Positions 51,231-60,597 are shown, counted from the stretch's first letter. The stretch: 64,000 bases of DNA from JBJXHN01 sp046233135 (GCA_046233135.1 JBJXHN010000001.1:992001-1056000), one strand, 5' to 3'. Made by a program: numbers and translations. Notes: a model not told the origin generated them from the sequence alone.

Positions 51231-53210
51231 ATGACCAATCGCTTCGACGACACCGCCGTTCCGTCCTCCCGCCCGCGTACGATGGAGGAATCCGACGACA
51301 TTCCGTCCAACCCCCATATCGACGTCACGCTGACCGACGTCATCGATGCCCGCTACGGCCGGCGCGACGTTCTGCGCACCGCCGGGGCCATGACCGCTAT
51401 CGCCGTCATTCCGGCTTTTGCCGGCGGCCTGGCCGTGCGCCCCGCCCAGGCCCAGGTCAGCCCCAGCACTCTGGTCTTCCCCGAAGTCGCCCAGGTGCTT
51501 GACGAAACCCATCACGTGGCCGACGGCTACGACGCCGGCATCCTGATCCGCTGGGGTGACCCGGTGATGGACGATGCGCCGGAATTCGACGTCAACGCCC
51601 TGTCCGCCGAAAGCCAGTTGAAGCAGTTCGGCTACAACAACGACTTCATCGGCTACTTCCCGCTGCCGCAGGGGTCGGACAACGCCAAGCATGGCCTGCT
51701 GACCATCAACCATGAGTATACCGACCGTCACTTGATGTTCGACGGCGTCGGTCCCGACGATATCGACGGCATGTCCCAGGCGCAGATCGACGTGGAAATG
51801 GCCGCCCATGGCCATACCGTGGTGGAAGTGATCAACGAGGGCGGTCTGTGGAAGGTGGTTCCCAACAGCCCCTATAACCGCCGCATCAGCCCGCTGGTCA
51901 CCGAAATGGTGGTGTCCGGCCCGGCGGCCGGCCATGACCGCCTGAAGACCAAGGCCGACCCCACCGGCACCAAGGTCATCGGCACCATCAACAACTGCGC
52001 CGGCGGCACCACCCCCTGGGGCACCGTTCTGATCGCCGAGGAAAACTTCCACGGCTACTTCAAAGCCGCCGAGATGCCCGAATCCGAAGCGGTCAACTAC
52101 AAGCGCTACGGCCTGTCCGCCGAGCCCTGGTACGGCTGGCACCGCTTCCACGACCGCTTCGACACGGCCAAGGAACCCAACGAGCCGAACCGCTTCGGCT
52201 GGATGGTGGAATTCGATCCCTACGATCCAGAATCCACCCCCAAGAAGCGCACCGCCCTGGGCCGTTTCAAGCACGAAGGTGCGACCACCATCATCAACCA
52301 CGACGGCCGTCTGGCGGTTTACACCGGGGATGACGAGCGCTTCGACTATGTCTACAAGTTCATCTCCGCCGACAAGGTGGATATGGAAAACCGCGCCGCC
52401 AACGCCGACCTGCTGGACAACGGCACCCTGTATGCCGGCAAGTTCAACGCCGACGGTACCCTGACCTGGCTGCCGCTGGTGCATGGCGAAGGCCCGCTGA
52501 CCGCCGAAAACGGTTTCCACAGCCAGGCCGACGTGATGATCGAGACCCGTCGCGCCGCCGACCTGCTGGGCGCCACGCCGATGGACCGCCCGGAAGACGT
52601 GGAGCCCAACCCGGTGACCGGCGCCATCTACATGGCCCTGACCAACAACACCAAGCGCAAGGCCGATCAGACCGACGCGGCCAACCCGCGCGGCCCGAAC
52701 ATCAACGGCCATATCATCGAGATGGTCCCGGCCGGCGGCCAGGGGGCGGCGGCCGAACATGAAGCCGACACCTTCACCTGGAACATCTTCCTGCGCGCCG
52801 GCAATCCGGCCACTCCGGAAGACAACGCGTCCTACAACGAAGCCACCAGCGAAAACGGCTGGCTGTCCTGCCCGGACAACGTGGCCTTCGACCCCCAGGG
52901 CCGCCTGTGGATCTCCACCGACGGGGCACCGGGCCGGGGCATCGCCGACGGCGTGTGGGCTGCCGACGTGGCCGGGGCCGGTCGCGCCCTGACCAAGCGC
53001 TTCTTCGCCACCCCGACGGGTGCGGAAATGTGCGGCCCCTGCTTCACCCCCGACGGCGAAACCCTGTTCGTCGCCGTGCAGCATCCGGGGGATGACAAGG
53101 GCTCGTCCTTCGCCACCCCGTCCACACGCTGGCCGGACTTCCAGGACGGCATGCCGCCCCGTCCGTCCGTGGTGTTCATCACCAAGAAGGGCGGTGGCGC
53201 CATCGGCTGA
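51231..53210 (+). CDS. phoX: PhoX-family alkaline phosphatase (DUF839), Tat-exported
   Basis: 659 residues. A twin-arginine signal GRRDVLRTAGAMTAIAVIPA spans about 43-62 and ends in AQA-type cleavage. The PhoX body shows GLLTINHEYTDRHLMFDG, TPWGTVLIAEENFHGYF, YVYKFISADKV and the C-terminal CPDNVAFDPQGRLWISTDG and CGPCFTPDGETLFVAVQHPG. PhoX enzymes are calcium- and iron-dependent phosphatases with a beta-propeller fold. The long N-terminal extension before RR is unusual but not unique. Confidence 0.9.
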   Translation: MTNRFDDTAVPSSRPRTMEESDDIPSNPHIDVTLTDVIDARYGRRDVLRTAGAMTAIAVIPAFAGGLAVRPAQAQVSPSTLVFPEVAQVLDETHHVADGYDAGILIRWGDPVMDDAPEFDVNALSAESQLKQFGYNNDFIGYFPLPQGSDNAKHGLLTINHEYTDRHLMFDGVGPDDIDGMSQAQIDVEMAAHGHTVVEVINEGGLWKVVPNSPYNRRISPLVTEMVVSGPAAGHDRLKTKADPTGTKVIGTINNCAGGTTPWGTVLIAEENFHGYFKAAEMPESEAVNYKRYGLSAEPWYGWHRFHDRFDTAKEPNEPNRFGWMVEFDPYDPESTPKKRTALGRFKHEGATTIINHDGRLAVYTGDDERFDYVYKFISADKVDMENRAANADLLDNGTLYAGKFNADGTLTWLPLVHGEGPLTAENGFHSQADVMIETRRAADLLGATPMDRPEDVEPNPVTGAIYMALTNNTKRKADQTDAANPRGPNINGHIIEMVPAGGQGAAAEHEADTFTWNIFLRAGNPATPEDNASYNEATSENGWLSCPDNVAFDPQGRLWISTDGAPGRGIADGVWAADVAGAGRALTKRFFATPTGAEMCGPCFTPDGETLFVAVQHPGDDKGSSFATPSTRWPDFQDGMPPRPSVVFITKKGGGAIG

Positions 53211-53242
53211 ACCGGCTGACAGCGCAAACGCTTCGGACCTGC

Positions 53243-53280
53243 GGCCGGCACCCATGGTGGTGCCGGCCGTTTCCTTTTTT
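53243..53280 (+). terminator. Rho-independent terminator after phoX
   Basis: 10-bp stem GGCCGGCACC/GGTGCCGGCC (53243-53252, 53259-53268) followed by GTTTCCTTTTTT. Confidence 0.85.
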
Positions 53281-53396
53281 CACATCCCGGATTACACTCC
53301 CCCTCCTCGTACCGGCCAGACCATGCCGGTTCCGTTTCGAGTGCCGTCAATCCGCTGTTGGTTTCTCTGCCCAGGTCCCCCTTGGAGGTGTCGCCC

Positions 53397-54143
53397 ATGT
53401 CCGTCCTGCCGGTCCGCGAGGCTGTCGCCCGCCTGACCCGCGCCACTGTGCTTGCCATTCTGATGACGGCGGGCCTGGCTCCGGACGGTTCCTTCGCCTC
53501 TCCCGCCCGGGCCGCAGACGGCGCGCCGGAGGGGACCACCGACGCCATTCCCGAGACCGAAGCCCCTGCCGATGACGCCGTGACGGAGGAAACCGCCCTG
53601 TCCGGCGTTGCTCTCTCGGGCCGCAGCCTGACCATCTCGCGCGGGCCGCTGGGGGCGGTGTGGTATTTCTCGCCGGACGGAGCCCTGTTCGTCATGGAGC
53701 CGGCGGGCCTGCGCTGGGGCTCCTGGCGCATGCAGGACACCACGTTCTGCCGCAGCTATATCTACATGTATCAGGTGGCCGGCCCGGTGCCGGACCAGAC
53801 CCCCGAACGCTGCTACGAGATGCTGGACAACGGGGTGGAGGTTCTGGTGAAGCCGCAGGGCGGCGGCCGGGCGCTGGGCACGGTGGCCGCCAACGATGCC
53901 GGTGTGGATCCCAATATGGTCGAAGCCTTTACCGACGTCCGCGCGCGCTTCCCCAACGTCCCCCCGCCCCCGGTGCCGCCGCATGAAGCCGCCACGGCCG
54001 ACCCCATGCCGCTGGGCGGCATGACCGAACCTGAACCGCTGGAGGGCATGACCGAACCGGGAGACGGCGACGCGGACAGTGCGGCAACGGACGATGATGC
54101 CACCACCGACGCCAGCAGCCCGGTCAACCTGCTGCCCGAATAA
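53397..54143 (+). CDS. Exported protein of unknown function
   Basis: 248 residues from ATG 53397, with GGAGG about 14 bp before it (GGAGGTGTCGCCC). The N-terminal signal ends SPARAADG. The conserved-looking middle (VWYFSPDGALFVMEPAGLRWG, TTFCRSYIYMYQVAGP) holds two cysteines that may form a disulfide. The C-terminal ~60 residues are Pro, then Asp/Glu/Thr-rich. No family was recognised. It ends 8 bp before the convergent antiporter gene. Confidence 0.65.
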   Translation: MSVLPVREAVARLTRATVLAILMTAGLAPDGSFASPARAADGAPEGTTDAIPETEAPADDAVTEETALSGVALSGRSLTISRGPLGAVWYFSPDGALFVMEPAGLRWGSWRMQDTTFCRSYIYMYQVAGPVPDQTPERCYEMLDNGVEVLVKPQGGGRALGTVAANDAGVDPNMVEAFTDVRARFPNVPPPPVPPHEAATADPMPLGGMTEPEPLEGMTEPGDGDADSAATDDDATTDASSPVNLLPE

Positions 54144-54150
54144 CCCCGGC

Positions 54151-56043
54151 TCAGGGCTGCTCGGCGGGTTCGGGGGGCGGGGCGGAGCCTTTTCCGTCCG
54201 GCTGCGACGGCAGGCGACAGATTTCGCCCTGTTGCTCCAGGGGCGGCAATTGCAGTTCCCAGGCATCCTTGTCGTTCTGGTCCTGCTCGAACAGGGACCG
54301 CAGTTCCTCGGCGGCCTGCTGGGCGGTGGCGATCAGCGCCTTTTCGTCGTCGCGCACCACATACTGCTCTTCCATCAGCGCTTCATCGTGGGCGCGGAAG
54401 GTGTGCACGGCCCGCCTGGCCATCTCCGGCGCATAGCCCAGGTCGACGAAGACCTCTTCAGCCATTTCCAACGACGAGCCGTAGGTCTCGCGGAAGACCT
54501 TGTAGACCCCCAGTTCCATCAGCTTGTAGGCATGGGCGCGGTTGCGGGCGCGGGCCAGCAGCCGTACTTGCGGATGGCGCTTACGGACATATTCGGCGAT
54601 GCGCAGGGCTTTTTCCGGTTCCTCGACGGCGATGACGAAGACTTCGGCATGTTCGATGCCGGCGGCGCGCAGCAGGTCGGGCCGGGCCGGGTCGCCGTAG
54701 TGGACTTTACTGCCGAAGCGGCGGACGAAGCCGATCTGCTCGAAATCGGATTCCAGGGCGGTGAAGGGGATCTCGGCCATGCGCAGGGTGCGTGCGACGA
54801 TCTGCCCGAAGCGGCCGAAACCGGCGATGATCACCCGGTTGCCCTCGTCCGGAACAATGGTGTCGTAGACCGGCTCCTGCCGCGGCTTGGGGCGGCGGTT
54901 CTGCAACAAAGTGTTGGCCGAGACCAGAAACGGCGTCAGCGCCATGGACACGGTGACCACCACCAGCATCAGCGCCGCATCCTCGGGCGCCATGATCCCT
55001 TCAACGCGGGCGAGGCCGAAGATGACGAAACCGAACTCTCCGCCCTGGGACATCAGCGCCGCCAGCGACAGGGCCGAGCGCGGCGAGGCGGAGAACCACC
55101 GGGCGATGCCATAGAGCACCAGCCCCTTGACCGTCAGCAGCCCGGCCACCAGCGCCGCCACGGTGCCCGGGGCGTTGACCAGGGTGCTCAGGTCCACCGT
55201 CATGCCGACGGCCAGGAAGAACAGGCCGAGCAGCAGGCCCTTGAAGGGCTCGATGGTGGCTTCCAGCTCGTGGCGGTATTCGGAATCGGCCAGCAGCACC
55301 CCGGCGAGGAAAGCGCCCAGGGCCATGGACAGGCCCGACGCCTCCATCAGCAGGCTCACCCCCATGACCAGGGCGAGGGCGGAGACGGTGAACAGCTCGG
55401 GCACGCGCGTGCCGACGATCACCGACAGCGCCCGGCTGAGCGCGAGCCGGCCGATGACGATGGTGCCGCCGATGACGGCCACCGCAAGGGCCACGGACAT
55501 CACCACATCCACCCACCCGCGCGGCGCCCCCTCCGTCGGCGCGAGCAGCGGCAGCAGGGCGAGGATGGGGACCACGGCCAGATCCTGGAACAGCAGGATG
55601 GCGAAGGCATTGCGGCCATAGGTGGTACGCAAATGCCCGCGCTCGGACAGGATCTGCAAGCCGAAGGCGGTGGACGACAGGGCCAGCGCGACACCGATAA
55701 CGATGGCCCCTTGCCAGACCATGCCCAAGGCCCAGGCGGCGGCGGCGATCAGCGCGGCGGATCCGATGACCTGGGCACCGCCCATGCCGAAGATGGGCTT
55801 GCGCAGGGTCCACAGACGCGAGGGTTGCAGCTCCAGCCCGATCAGGAACAGCAGCAGCACGACGCCCAACTCGGCCACATGCAGCGTCTCCTCGACGTCA
55901 TGCACGAGCCCGAGCACGGCGGGACCGATAAGGATCCCGCCGGTGAGATAGCCGAGCACCGACCCAAGCCCCAGCGCCTTGAACAGAGGCACCAGCAGCA
56001 CGGCGGCGATCATGAAAAGAAAGGCTTCGCCCAGCAGACCCAT
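54151..56043 (-). CDS. CPA2-family monovalent cation:proton antiporter (KefB/KefC-like)
   Basis: 630 residues. Twelve or more TM helices in the first ~390 residues (GVVLLLFLIGLELQPSRLW and SSTAFGLQIL are family hallmarks), then a TrkA-N/RCK Rossmann domain starting NRVIIAGFGRFGQIVARTLR. Such proteins exchange K+ (or Na+) for protons and are often nucleotide- or glutathione-gated. The C-terminus ends in Glu/Gln/Pro-rich sequence. Confidence 0.92.
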   Translation of the reverse strand: MGLLGEAFLFMIAAVLLVPLFKALGLGSVLGYLTGGILIGPAVLGLVHDVEETLHVAELGVVLLLFLIGLELQPSRLWTLRKPIFGMGGAQVIGSAALIAAAAWALGMVWQGAIVIGVALALSSTAFGLQILSERGHLRTTYGRNAFAILLFQDLAVVPILALLPLLAPTEGAPRGWVDVVMSVALAVAVIGGTIVIGRLALSRALSVIVGTRVPELFTVSALALVMGVSLLMEASGLSMALGAFLAGVLLADSEYRHELEATIEPFKGLLLGLFFLAVGMTVDLSTLVNAPGTVAALVAGLLTVKGLVLYGIARWFSASPRSALSLAALMSQGGEFGFVIFGLARVEGIMAPEDAALMLVVVTVSMALTPFLVSANTLLQNRRPKPRQEPVYDTIVPDEGNRVIIAGFGRFGQIVARTLRMAEIPFTALESDFEQIGFVRRFGSKVHYGDPARPDLLRAAGIEHAEVFVIAVEEPEKALRIAEYVRKRHPQVRLLARARNRAHAYKLMELGVYKVFRETYGSSLEMAEEVFVDLGYAPEMARRAVHTFRAHDEALMEEQYVVRDDEKALIATAQQAAEELRSLFEQDQNDKDAWELQLPPLEQQGEICRLPSQPDGKGSAPPPEPAEQP

Positions 56044-56136
56044 ACGCCATCAACCCCCCGGTCCGGTCGGTCATACCAGGATAGCCTGTCCGGGGATGGG
56101 ATGCGAGGCCGGTGGTGGGGGGTCGTCATGGCCTGC

Positions 56137-56349
56137 GCTCTCTTCTTAGGTGCAATGATGCGCTATACGCGCTACACTCTGTCCGCGTTCGCCCGTTGTG
56201 GCGGATAAGAAGCGGGACATGCCGGTGTTTGCACCACCGACATGCCCCTACCGAACACCCTTAGCTACGTTGAAGGACAACAAGGATGTCGGCTGTCTGT
56301 GACTATACCCTACCCGTCCTCATTCCTACACCTTCGCGTGCGACACGCG
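56137..56349 (+). repeat. Dispersed ~210-bp structured element, copy 2
   Basis: Starts GCTCTCTTCT and ends ATTCCTACACC…GCGTGCGACACGCGG, where CGCGTG/CACGCG forms a terminal hairpin. It aligns over its whole length with the minus-strand element at 22096-22305. Its central hairpin (56214-56248) pairs GGG-CATG-CGGTG with CACCG-CATG-CCC. It sits in a 440-bp gap between the antiporter and nuclease-like genes; no other feature was seen in that gap. Confidence 0.75.
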
Positions 56350-56484
56350 GAGATGGGGAGGTCAGCGCCGGGAGCTAAGGGCGGCGCCGGACGGGCTGGG
56401 GGTGTCCCTGCCTATGACGCCGGCGAGCGCTTCCGGCCCGTTCGTTAAATCGCTGCTTTTGGCTCCCGGCCGCTCTTTCCGGCC

Positions 56485-56895
56485 ATGTGGAGACTCATTG
56501 TGCTGCTGGCTGCCCTGGGATTCGGGGTGGCTGCGGGCTATCTGTGGCCGAATCCGGCCCCGGACGGTCCTCTCGCTGCCGTGGTTCTGGAGGTGCTGGC
56601 TCCGGACACGGTGATTGTTTTGCTGCCTGTGACAGCGGAGAAAGGGAAGAAGGTAACCGTCCATCTGCGGGGCATCACGCCTCCGGCGGACCGGGAAAAG
56701 GCCCGCGCGGTAGCGGCGCTTCTGCGCAAGGCGCTGGTACACCAGCCGGTGGTACTGGAGGCGGTGCATTGGCATTGGCTGGGCGACGCGATAGAGGCGC
56801 GGGTCCTCCGCCACGGCACCGACGACGTGACGGCGACCCTGCTGCGCGGCGGCTGGGTGGAGAGGGTGCCGGATACGCAAAACCCTAATAGATAG
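56485..56895 (+). CDS. Small membrane-anchored protein with degenerate SNase-like fold
   Basis: 136 residues. An N-terminal hydrophobic anchor spans about 3-20. The rest resembles a thermonuclease (SNase/OB) fold: VVLEVLAPDTVIVLLP, VHLRGITPPADREKARAVAALL and LLRGGWVERV. In active nucleases the loop after LRGI carries D(A)PE and surrounding Arg/Glu catalytic residues; here it reads TPPA, so cleavage activity is doubtful. Converges with the rubredoxin gene 11 bp downstream. Confidence 0.65.
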   Translation: MWRLIVLLAALGFGVAAGYLWPNPAPDGPLAAVVLEVLAPDTVIVLLPVTAEKGKKVTVHLRGITPPADREKARAVAALLRKALVHQPVVLEAVHWHWLGDAIEARVLRHGTDDVTATLLRGGWVERVPDTQNPNR

Positions 56896-56906
56896 CAGCC
56901 CTGACC

Positions 56907-57215
56907 CTACCCCTTCGCCCGAAACCAACTCTTCGGCGAAGCACACAACGGGCAGATCCAACTTTCCGGCAAGTCTTCGAACGGCGTGCCCGGCGGGATC
57001 GGGTGGGACGCGTCGGCGATGTTGTCCGGGTCCCCCACCGCCGGGTCGTAGACGTATGGGTCGCAATCAGCGTTCGTGCAGACCCACAGCCCCGCGCTCT
57101 CCCCCGCCGCGTGGGCCAGGCGGGCTAGCGGCAGCAGGGCCGGTACCGAGGCCAGCGCCACCAGCAGCCGCATCGCAGACCGCCGCCCCATCACCCCAAT
57201 CGCTGTCTTCGCCAT
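56907..57215 (-). CDS. Exported or membrane-anchored rubredoxin
   Basis: 102 residues from ATG 57215. Residues about 8-36 form a signal or anchor (GRRSAMRLLVALASVPALLP…AHA) with a twin-Arg-like start. The rubredoxin part has iron ligands in WVCTNADCDPYVYDP (a CX4C loop instead of the usual CX2C) and SWICPLCASPKSWF (CX2C). Canonical rubredoxins are cytosolic electron carriers; a signal peptide places this one at or outside the inner membrane. It is divergent from the iron-uptake ABC operon and shares a 345-bp control region with it. Confidence 0.8.
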   Translation of the reverse strand: MAKTAIGVMGRRSAMRLLVALASVPALLPLARLAHAAGESAGLWVCTNADCDPYVYDPAVGDPDNIADASHPIPPGTPFEDLPESWICPLCASPKSWFRAKG

Positions 57216-57358
57216 GGCCCTGCCCTCCCGTCGATTCGGCCCGGAAAACCCCATGCTCCCCCTGGCCCGTCGAACCACCTTCCTCCGCCGGGGAAAAATC
57301 CGCAATCGCAGGACGGTTAAATCTCTTACCGTAAAAATGATGCAAACCAGACCTATCT

Positions 57359-57381
57359 TTCCCACAATGGCATTGTGGGAA
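57359..57381. promoter_or_regulatory. Perfect 23-bp palindrome between rubredoxin and iron ABC operon
   Basis: TTCCCACAATG, one central G, and the exact inverse CATTGTGGGAA. A dyad of this size is a strong candidate binding site for a dimeric regulator acting on one or both divergent genes. It lies 10 bp left of a Fur-like box. Confidence 0.7.
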
Positions 57382-57391
57382 GCTATCGTTT

Positions 57392-57408
57392 GTGCTTATC
57401 ATTCGCAC
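57392..57408. promoter_or_regulatory. Fur-like box before the ferric-iron ABC operon
   Basis: GTGCTTATCATTCGCAC, a 7-1-7-type dyad (TGC.TAT-C-ATT.GCA) resembling alphaproteobacterial Fur/Mur boxes, about 155 bp upstream of the substrate-binding-protein gene. Iron-dependent repression would fit the operon's function. Confidence 0.55.
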
Positions 57409-57560
57409 CCCGCATGTCCGAGCGGAAAGGCATTGCGCCCGACAAAGAGTTACGTTACCACCATTGAAGTGCGTGCAATTCAGTCGCATTTTCACCCATG
57501 CCCCAGGTGAATCCCGCGACCCCCTGGGCGCCTTGATCAAGACCGGTCGCCCTTAAGAGG

Positions 57561-58622
57561 ATGAGGATGGAGCCCGTGACCATGCATTTGCGATCCCGTC
57601 TGGCCGTCGCCCTGTTCGGTGCGTCCCTTGCCGGGGGTATGACCCTCGCCGCCGGGTCCGCCCAGGCAGTTGAAGAGGTCAATATCTACAGCTATCGCCA
57701 GCCGTTCCTCATCGAACCCATGCTGAAGGCCTTCACCAAGGAAACCGGGATCGAGACCAACGTGGTCTTCGCCGACAAGGGCCTGGTCGAGCGGTTGCAG
57801 GCCGAGGGCGCCAACAGCCCCGCCGATATCGTGCTGACCGTCGATATCGCCCGCCTGACCGAACTGGTGGACGGCGATGTGGTCCAGGGCTTCGAGTCCG
57901 ATGTGGTCGAGGCCAACATCCCCCCCCACTTCCGCCATCCGGAAAACAAATGGGTCGCCCTGACCACCCGCGCCCGCGCCATCTATGCCTCCAAGGACCG
58001 GATCCCGGCAGGCACCATCACCAGCTACAACGATCTCGCCGATCCGGCCTACAAAGGCAAGATCTGCACCCGGCCGGGCGACCATTCCTACAACATCGGC
58101 CTGCTCGGCGCGATGATCGCCCATGACGGCGTCGATACCGCGCGGACCTGGCTGGAAGGCGTCAAGGCCAACCTCGCCCAGAAGCCCGGCGGCAATGACC
58201 GCTCCCAGGTCAAGGCGATCATGGAAGGCATCTGCGATCTCGCCCTGGCCAACACCTATTACATGGGCGCCATGATGGACGATCCGGAACAGCGCGCCTG
58301 GGCCGAAAGCGCCTATATGGTCTTTCCCGACCTCAACGGTCACGGCACCCACGTCAACATCTCTGGCGTCAGCCTGACCAAGGCCGCCCCCAACCGGGAA
58401 AACGCCCTGAAGCTGATCGAATTCCTGACCGAAGACGAAGCCCAGCATCTCTACGCCGAGATCAACCACGAATATCCGATCAAGGACGGCGTGCCGCGGT
58501 CGGAGATGGTAGCCTCCTGGGGGGATTTCACGGCCGATACCATCGAGCTGCAGGAAGTCGCCGCCCATGCCGACGAGGCCTTGCGCCTGGTCAACGAAGT
58601 CGGCTTTAACGAAGGCCCGTAA
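57561..58622 (+). CDS. Ferric-iron ABC transporter, substrate-binding protein (FutA/FbpA type)
   Basis: 353 residues; three in-frame ATGs (57561, 57567, 57582) are possible, the last having GGAG 9 nt upstream. A signal peptide ending AGSAQAVEE is followed by VNIYSYRQPFLIEPMLKAF, typical of FutA-like iron binders. Tyrosine ligands are expected in GDHSYN and LANTYYMG. It is periplasmic and hands Fe(III) to the permease. A hairpin after the stop codon (58647-58683) separates it from the permease gene. Confidence 0.92.
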   Translation: MRMEPVTMHLRSRLAVALFGASLAGGMTLAAGSAQAVEEVNIYSYRQPFLIEPMLKAFTKETGIETNVVFADKGLVERLQAEGANSPADIVLTVDIARLTELVDGDVVQGFESDVVEANIPPHFRHPENKWVALTTRARAIYASKDRIPAGTITSYNDLADPAYKGKICTRPGDHSYNIGLLGAMIAHDGVDTARTWLEGVKANLAQKPGGNDRSQVKAIMEGICDLALANTYYMGAMMDDPEQRAWAESAYMVFPDLNGHGTHVNISGVSLTKAAPNRENALKLIEFLTEDEAQHLYAEINHEYPIKDGVPRSEMVASWGDFTADTIELQEVAAHADEALRLVNEVGFNEGP

Positions 58623-58646
58623 GCGCTCCGGGCCTGGTTCGGACCG

Positions 58647-58683
58647 TCCGCGCGGGGCGTTTTCAGGGCCTCCCGCGCGGACG
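58647..58683 (+). other. Intercistronic hairpin in the iron ABC operon
   Basis: 11-bp perfect arms GTCCGCGCGGG/CCCGCGCGGAC with a 15-nt loop between the binding-protein and permease genes. Hairpins here often stabilise the upstream mRNA or partly terminate, so that the binding protein is made in excess. Confidence 0.6.
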
Positions 58684-58791
58684 CGTCCTTTGCGTTATGC
58701 CATCGGGCGGCGGATCCCCACCGGGACCGCCGCCGCCTGTGTTTTCGCCGTCGCCGTGCCCTAAAGTACCCAGACCAGTTTGGACCCGCCC

Positions 58792-60597
58792 ATGGCCGCC
58801 GCCTCCGCTCCCTCCTCGCCGCCCCCTTCCGCCGCAGCCCGCCCCGGTCCGGGACCCGATGCCCTGGCGAAGGGAGAACGACGGGGGCGGCTGTCGACCT
58901 GGACTTTGGGCAGTGCCGTGGCCGCGCTGATCGTCGCCACCCCCGTGCTGGCGGTGCTGTGGATGGCCCTGACACCGGGCGAAGACAACATCTGGCCCCA
59001 TCTTGCCGCCACCGTCCTGCCCACCTACCTGAAGAACACCGCCGTGCTGATGATCGGCGTCGGCCTGGGGACGTTTATCGTCGGCACCGGGACGGCTTGG
59101 CTGGTCACCATGCACCGCTTTCCGGGACGGCGGATCTTCGAATGGGCGCTGCTGATCCCCATGGCCGTGCCCGCCTTCATCATCGCCTTCGTCTACACCG
59201 ATCTGATGGAATATGCCGGTCCGGTGCAGCAGGCCTTGCGCGCCCTGTTTGGCTGGACGTCTCCCCGCGACTACTGGTTCCCGGAGATCCGCAGCGTCGG
59301 CGGGGCGATTACCATGATGACCCTGGTGCTCTACCCCTACGTCTATCTGCTGGCCCGCTCCGCCTTTCTGGAGCAGTCGATCTGCACGCTGGAGGTCAGC
59401 CGCACCCTGGGCTGCACCCCGTGGCAAAGCTTCTACCGGGTCGCCCTGCCCCTGGCCCGGCCCTCCATCGTCGTGGGGCTCGCCCTGGTGCTGATGGAAA
59501 CCCTGAACGATTATGGCACCCTGGCCTTCTTCAGCGTCCAGACCCTGACCACCGGCATGTACAATGTATGGCTGATCATGGGCAACCGGCCCGGCGGCGC
59601 CCAGGTGGCCTGCGTTCTTCTACTAGTCGTCATCAGCCTGCTGCTGGCCGAGCGGCGGTCGCGCGCCCACAGGGCCTATCAGAACTCCGGCACCCGCATG
59701 CGGCCCGTCGAGGGATCGCTGCTGAGTGGCTGGCGGGGCTGGCTGGCCATGGTGGCCTGCGCCCTGCCGGTGCTGCTGGGCTTCGTGGTGCCGGCCTCGG
59801 TTCTTGCCCGCCACGCCCTCAACCGATTCAGCGAAAGCTGGACCCCGAAGTTCGTGCAATACGCCGCCAACAGTCTGACCCTGGCCTTCACCGCCGCTGT
59901 CGCCGCCCTGATCATCGGCCTGTTCCTGGCCTATGCGGTGCGGCTGGGCCGGGGCAAGACCCTGACGTGGTTCGTGCGGCTGGCCAGCCTGGGCTATGCG
60001 GTGCCCGGCACCGTGCTGGCCATCGGCATCCTGGTGCCCTTCGGCGCCCTGGATAACGCGGTGGATGCCTCCATGCGCGCGTGGTTCGGCATCTCGACGG
60101 GGCTGATGCTGTCGGGGACCACCTTCGCCCTGATCTTCGCCTATGTGGTGCGCTTCCTGGCGCTAAGCTACGGCACGGTCGAAGCCGGCCTGGGCCGGGT
60201 GCGCCCCAGCCTGGACATGGCCGCCCGCACCCTGGGCGCCACGCCGGGCACCTGCCTGTGGCGGGTCCATCTGCCCATCGTCAAGGGCAGCCTGCTGACC
60301 GCCGCCCTCTTGGTGTTCGTCGACGTGATGAAGGAGTTGCCGGCAACCCTGCTGCTGCGCCCCTTCAACTTCGACACCCTGGCCACCTTCGTCTTCCAGT
60401 TCGCCTCCAGCGAACAGCTGGAAGCCAGCGCCTTGGCCGCTCTGTCCATCGTCATCGCCGGCCTGGTGCCGGTGATCGTGCTGTCGCGTTCCATCTCCAA
60501 GGCCCGCAGCTGGGCCCCTCACCCGGTGGAAGATGACGACAACGCCCCCGCCGCCGGCATTCTCGTCCACCAGCCCCAGGGAGAGCCCGCCCAGTGA
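58792..60597 (+). CDS. Ferric-iron ABC transporter, permease (FbpB type)
   Basis: 601 residues with two BPD_transp_1 units, each about 250 residues and six TM helices. Both carry EAA-loop signatures (SRTLGCTPWQSFYRVALPLARPS in the first, ARTLGATPGTCLWRVHLPIVKGS in the second), typical of iron(III) importers with duplicated permease domains. The N-terminal ~40 residues are Pro/Ala-rich and cytoplasmic. ATG 58792 is used; a TTG lies 12 bp upstream. Its stop overlaps the GTG start of the ATPase gene. Confidence 0.92.
   Translation: MAAASAPSSPPPSAAARPGPGPDALAKGERRGRLSTWTLGSAVAALIVATPVLAVLWMALTPGEDNIWPHLAATVLPTYLKNTAVLMIGVGLGTFIVGTGTAWLVTMHRFPGRRIFEWALLIPMAVPAFIIAFVYTDLMEYAGPVQQALRALFGWTSPRDYWFPEIRSVGGAITMMTLVLYPYVYLLARSAFLEQSICTLEVSRTLGCTPWQSFYRVALPLARPSIVVGLALVLMETLNDYGTLAFFSVQTLTTGMYNVWLIMGNRPGGAQVACVLLLVVISLLLAERRSRAHRAYQNSGTRMRPVEGSLLSGWRGWLAMVACALPVLLGFVVPASVLARHALNRFSESWTPKFVQYAANSLTLAFTAAVAALIIGLFLAYAVRLGRGKTLTWFVRLASLGYAVPGTVLAIGILVPFGALDNAVDASMRAWFGISTGLMLSGTTFALIFAYVVRFLALSYGTVEAGLGRVRPSLDMAARTLGATPGTCLWRVHLPIVKGSLLTAALLVFVDVMKELPATLLLRPFNFDTLATFVFQFASSEQLEASALAALSIVIAGLVPVIVLSRSISKARSWAPHPVEDDDNAPAAGILVHQPQGEPAQ

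Noticed and set aside
51105..53255. 716-codon open frame antisense to phoX
   Set aside because: Low-complexity Gly/Val/His product; phoX on the plus strand has a Tat signal and conserved motifs.
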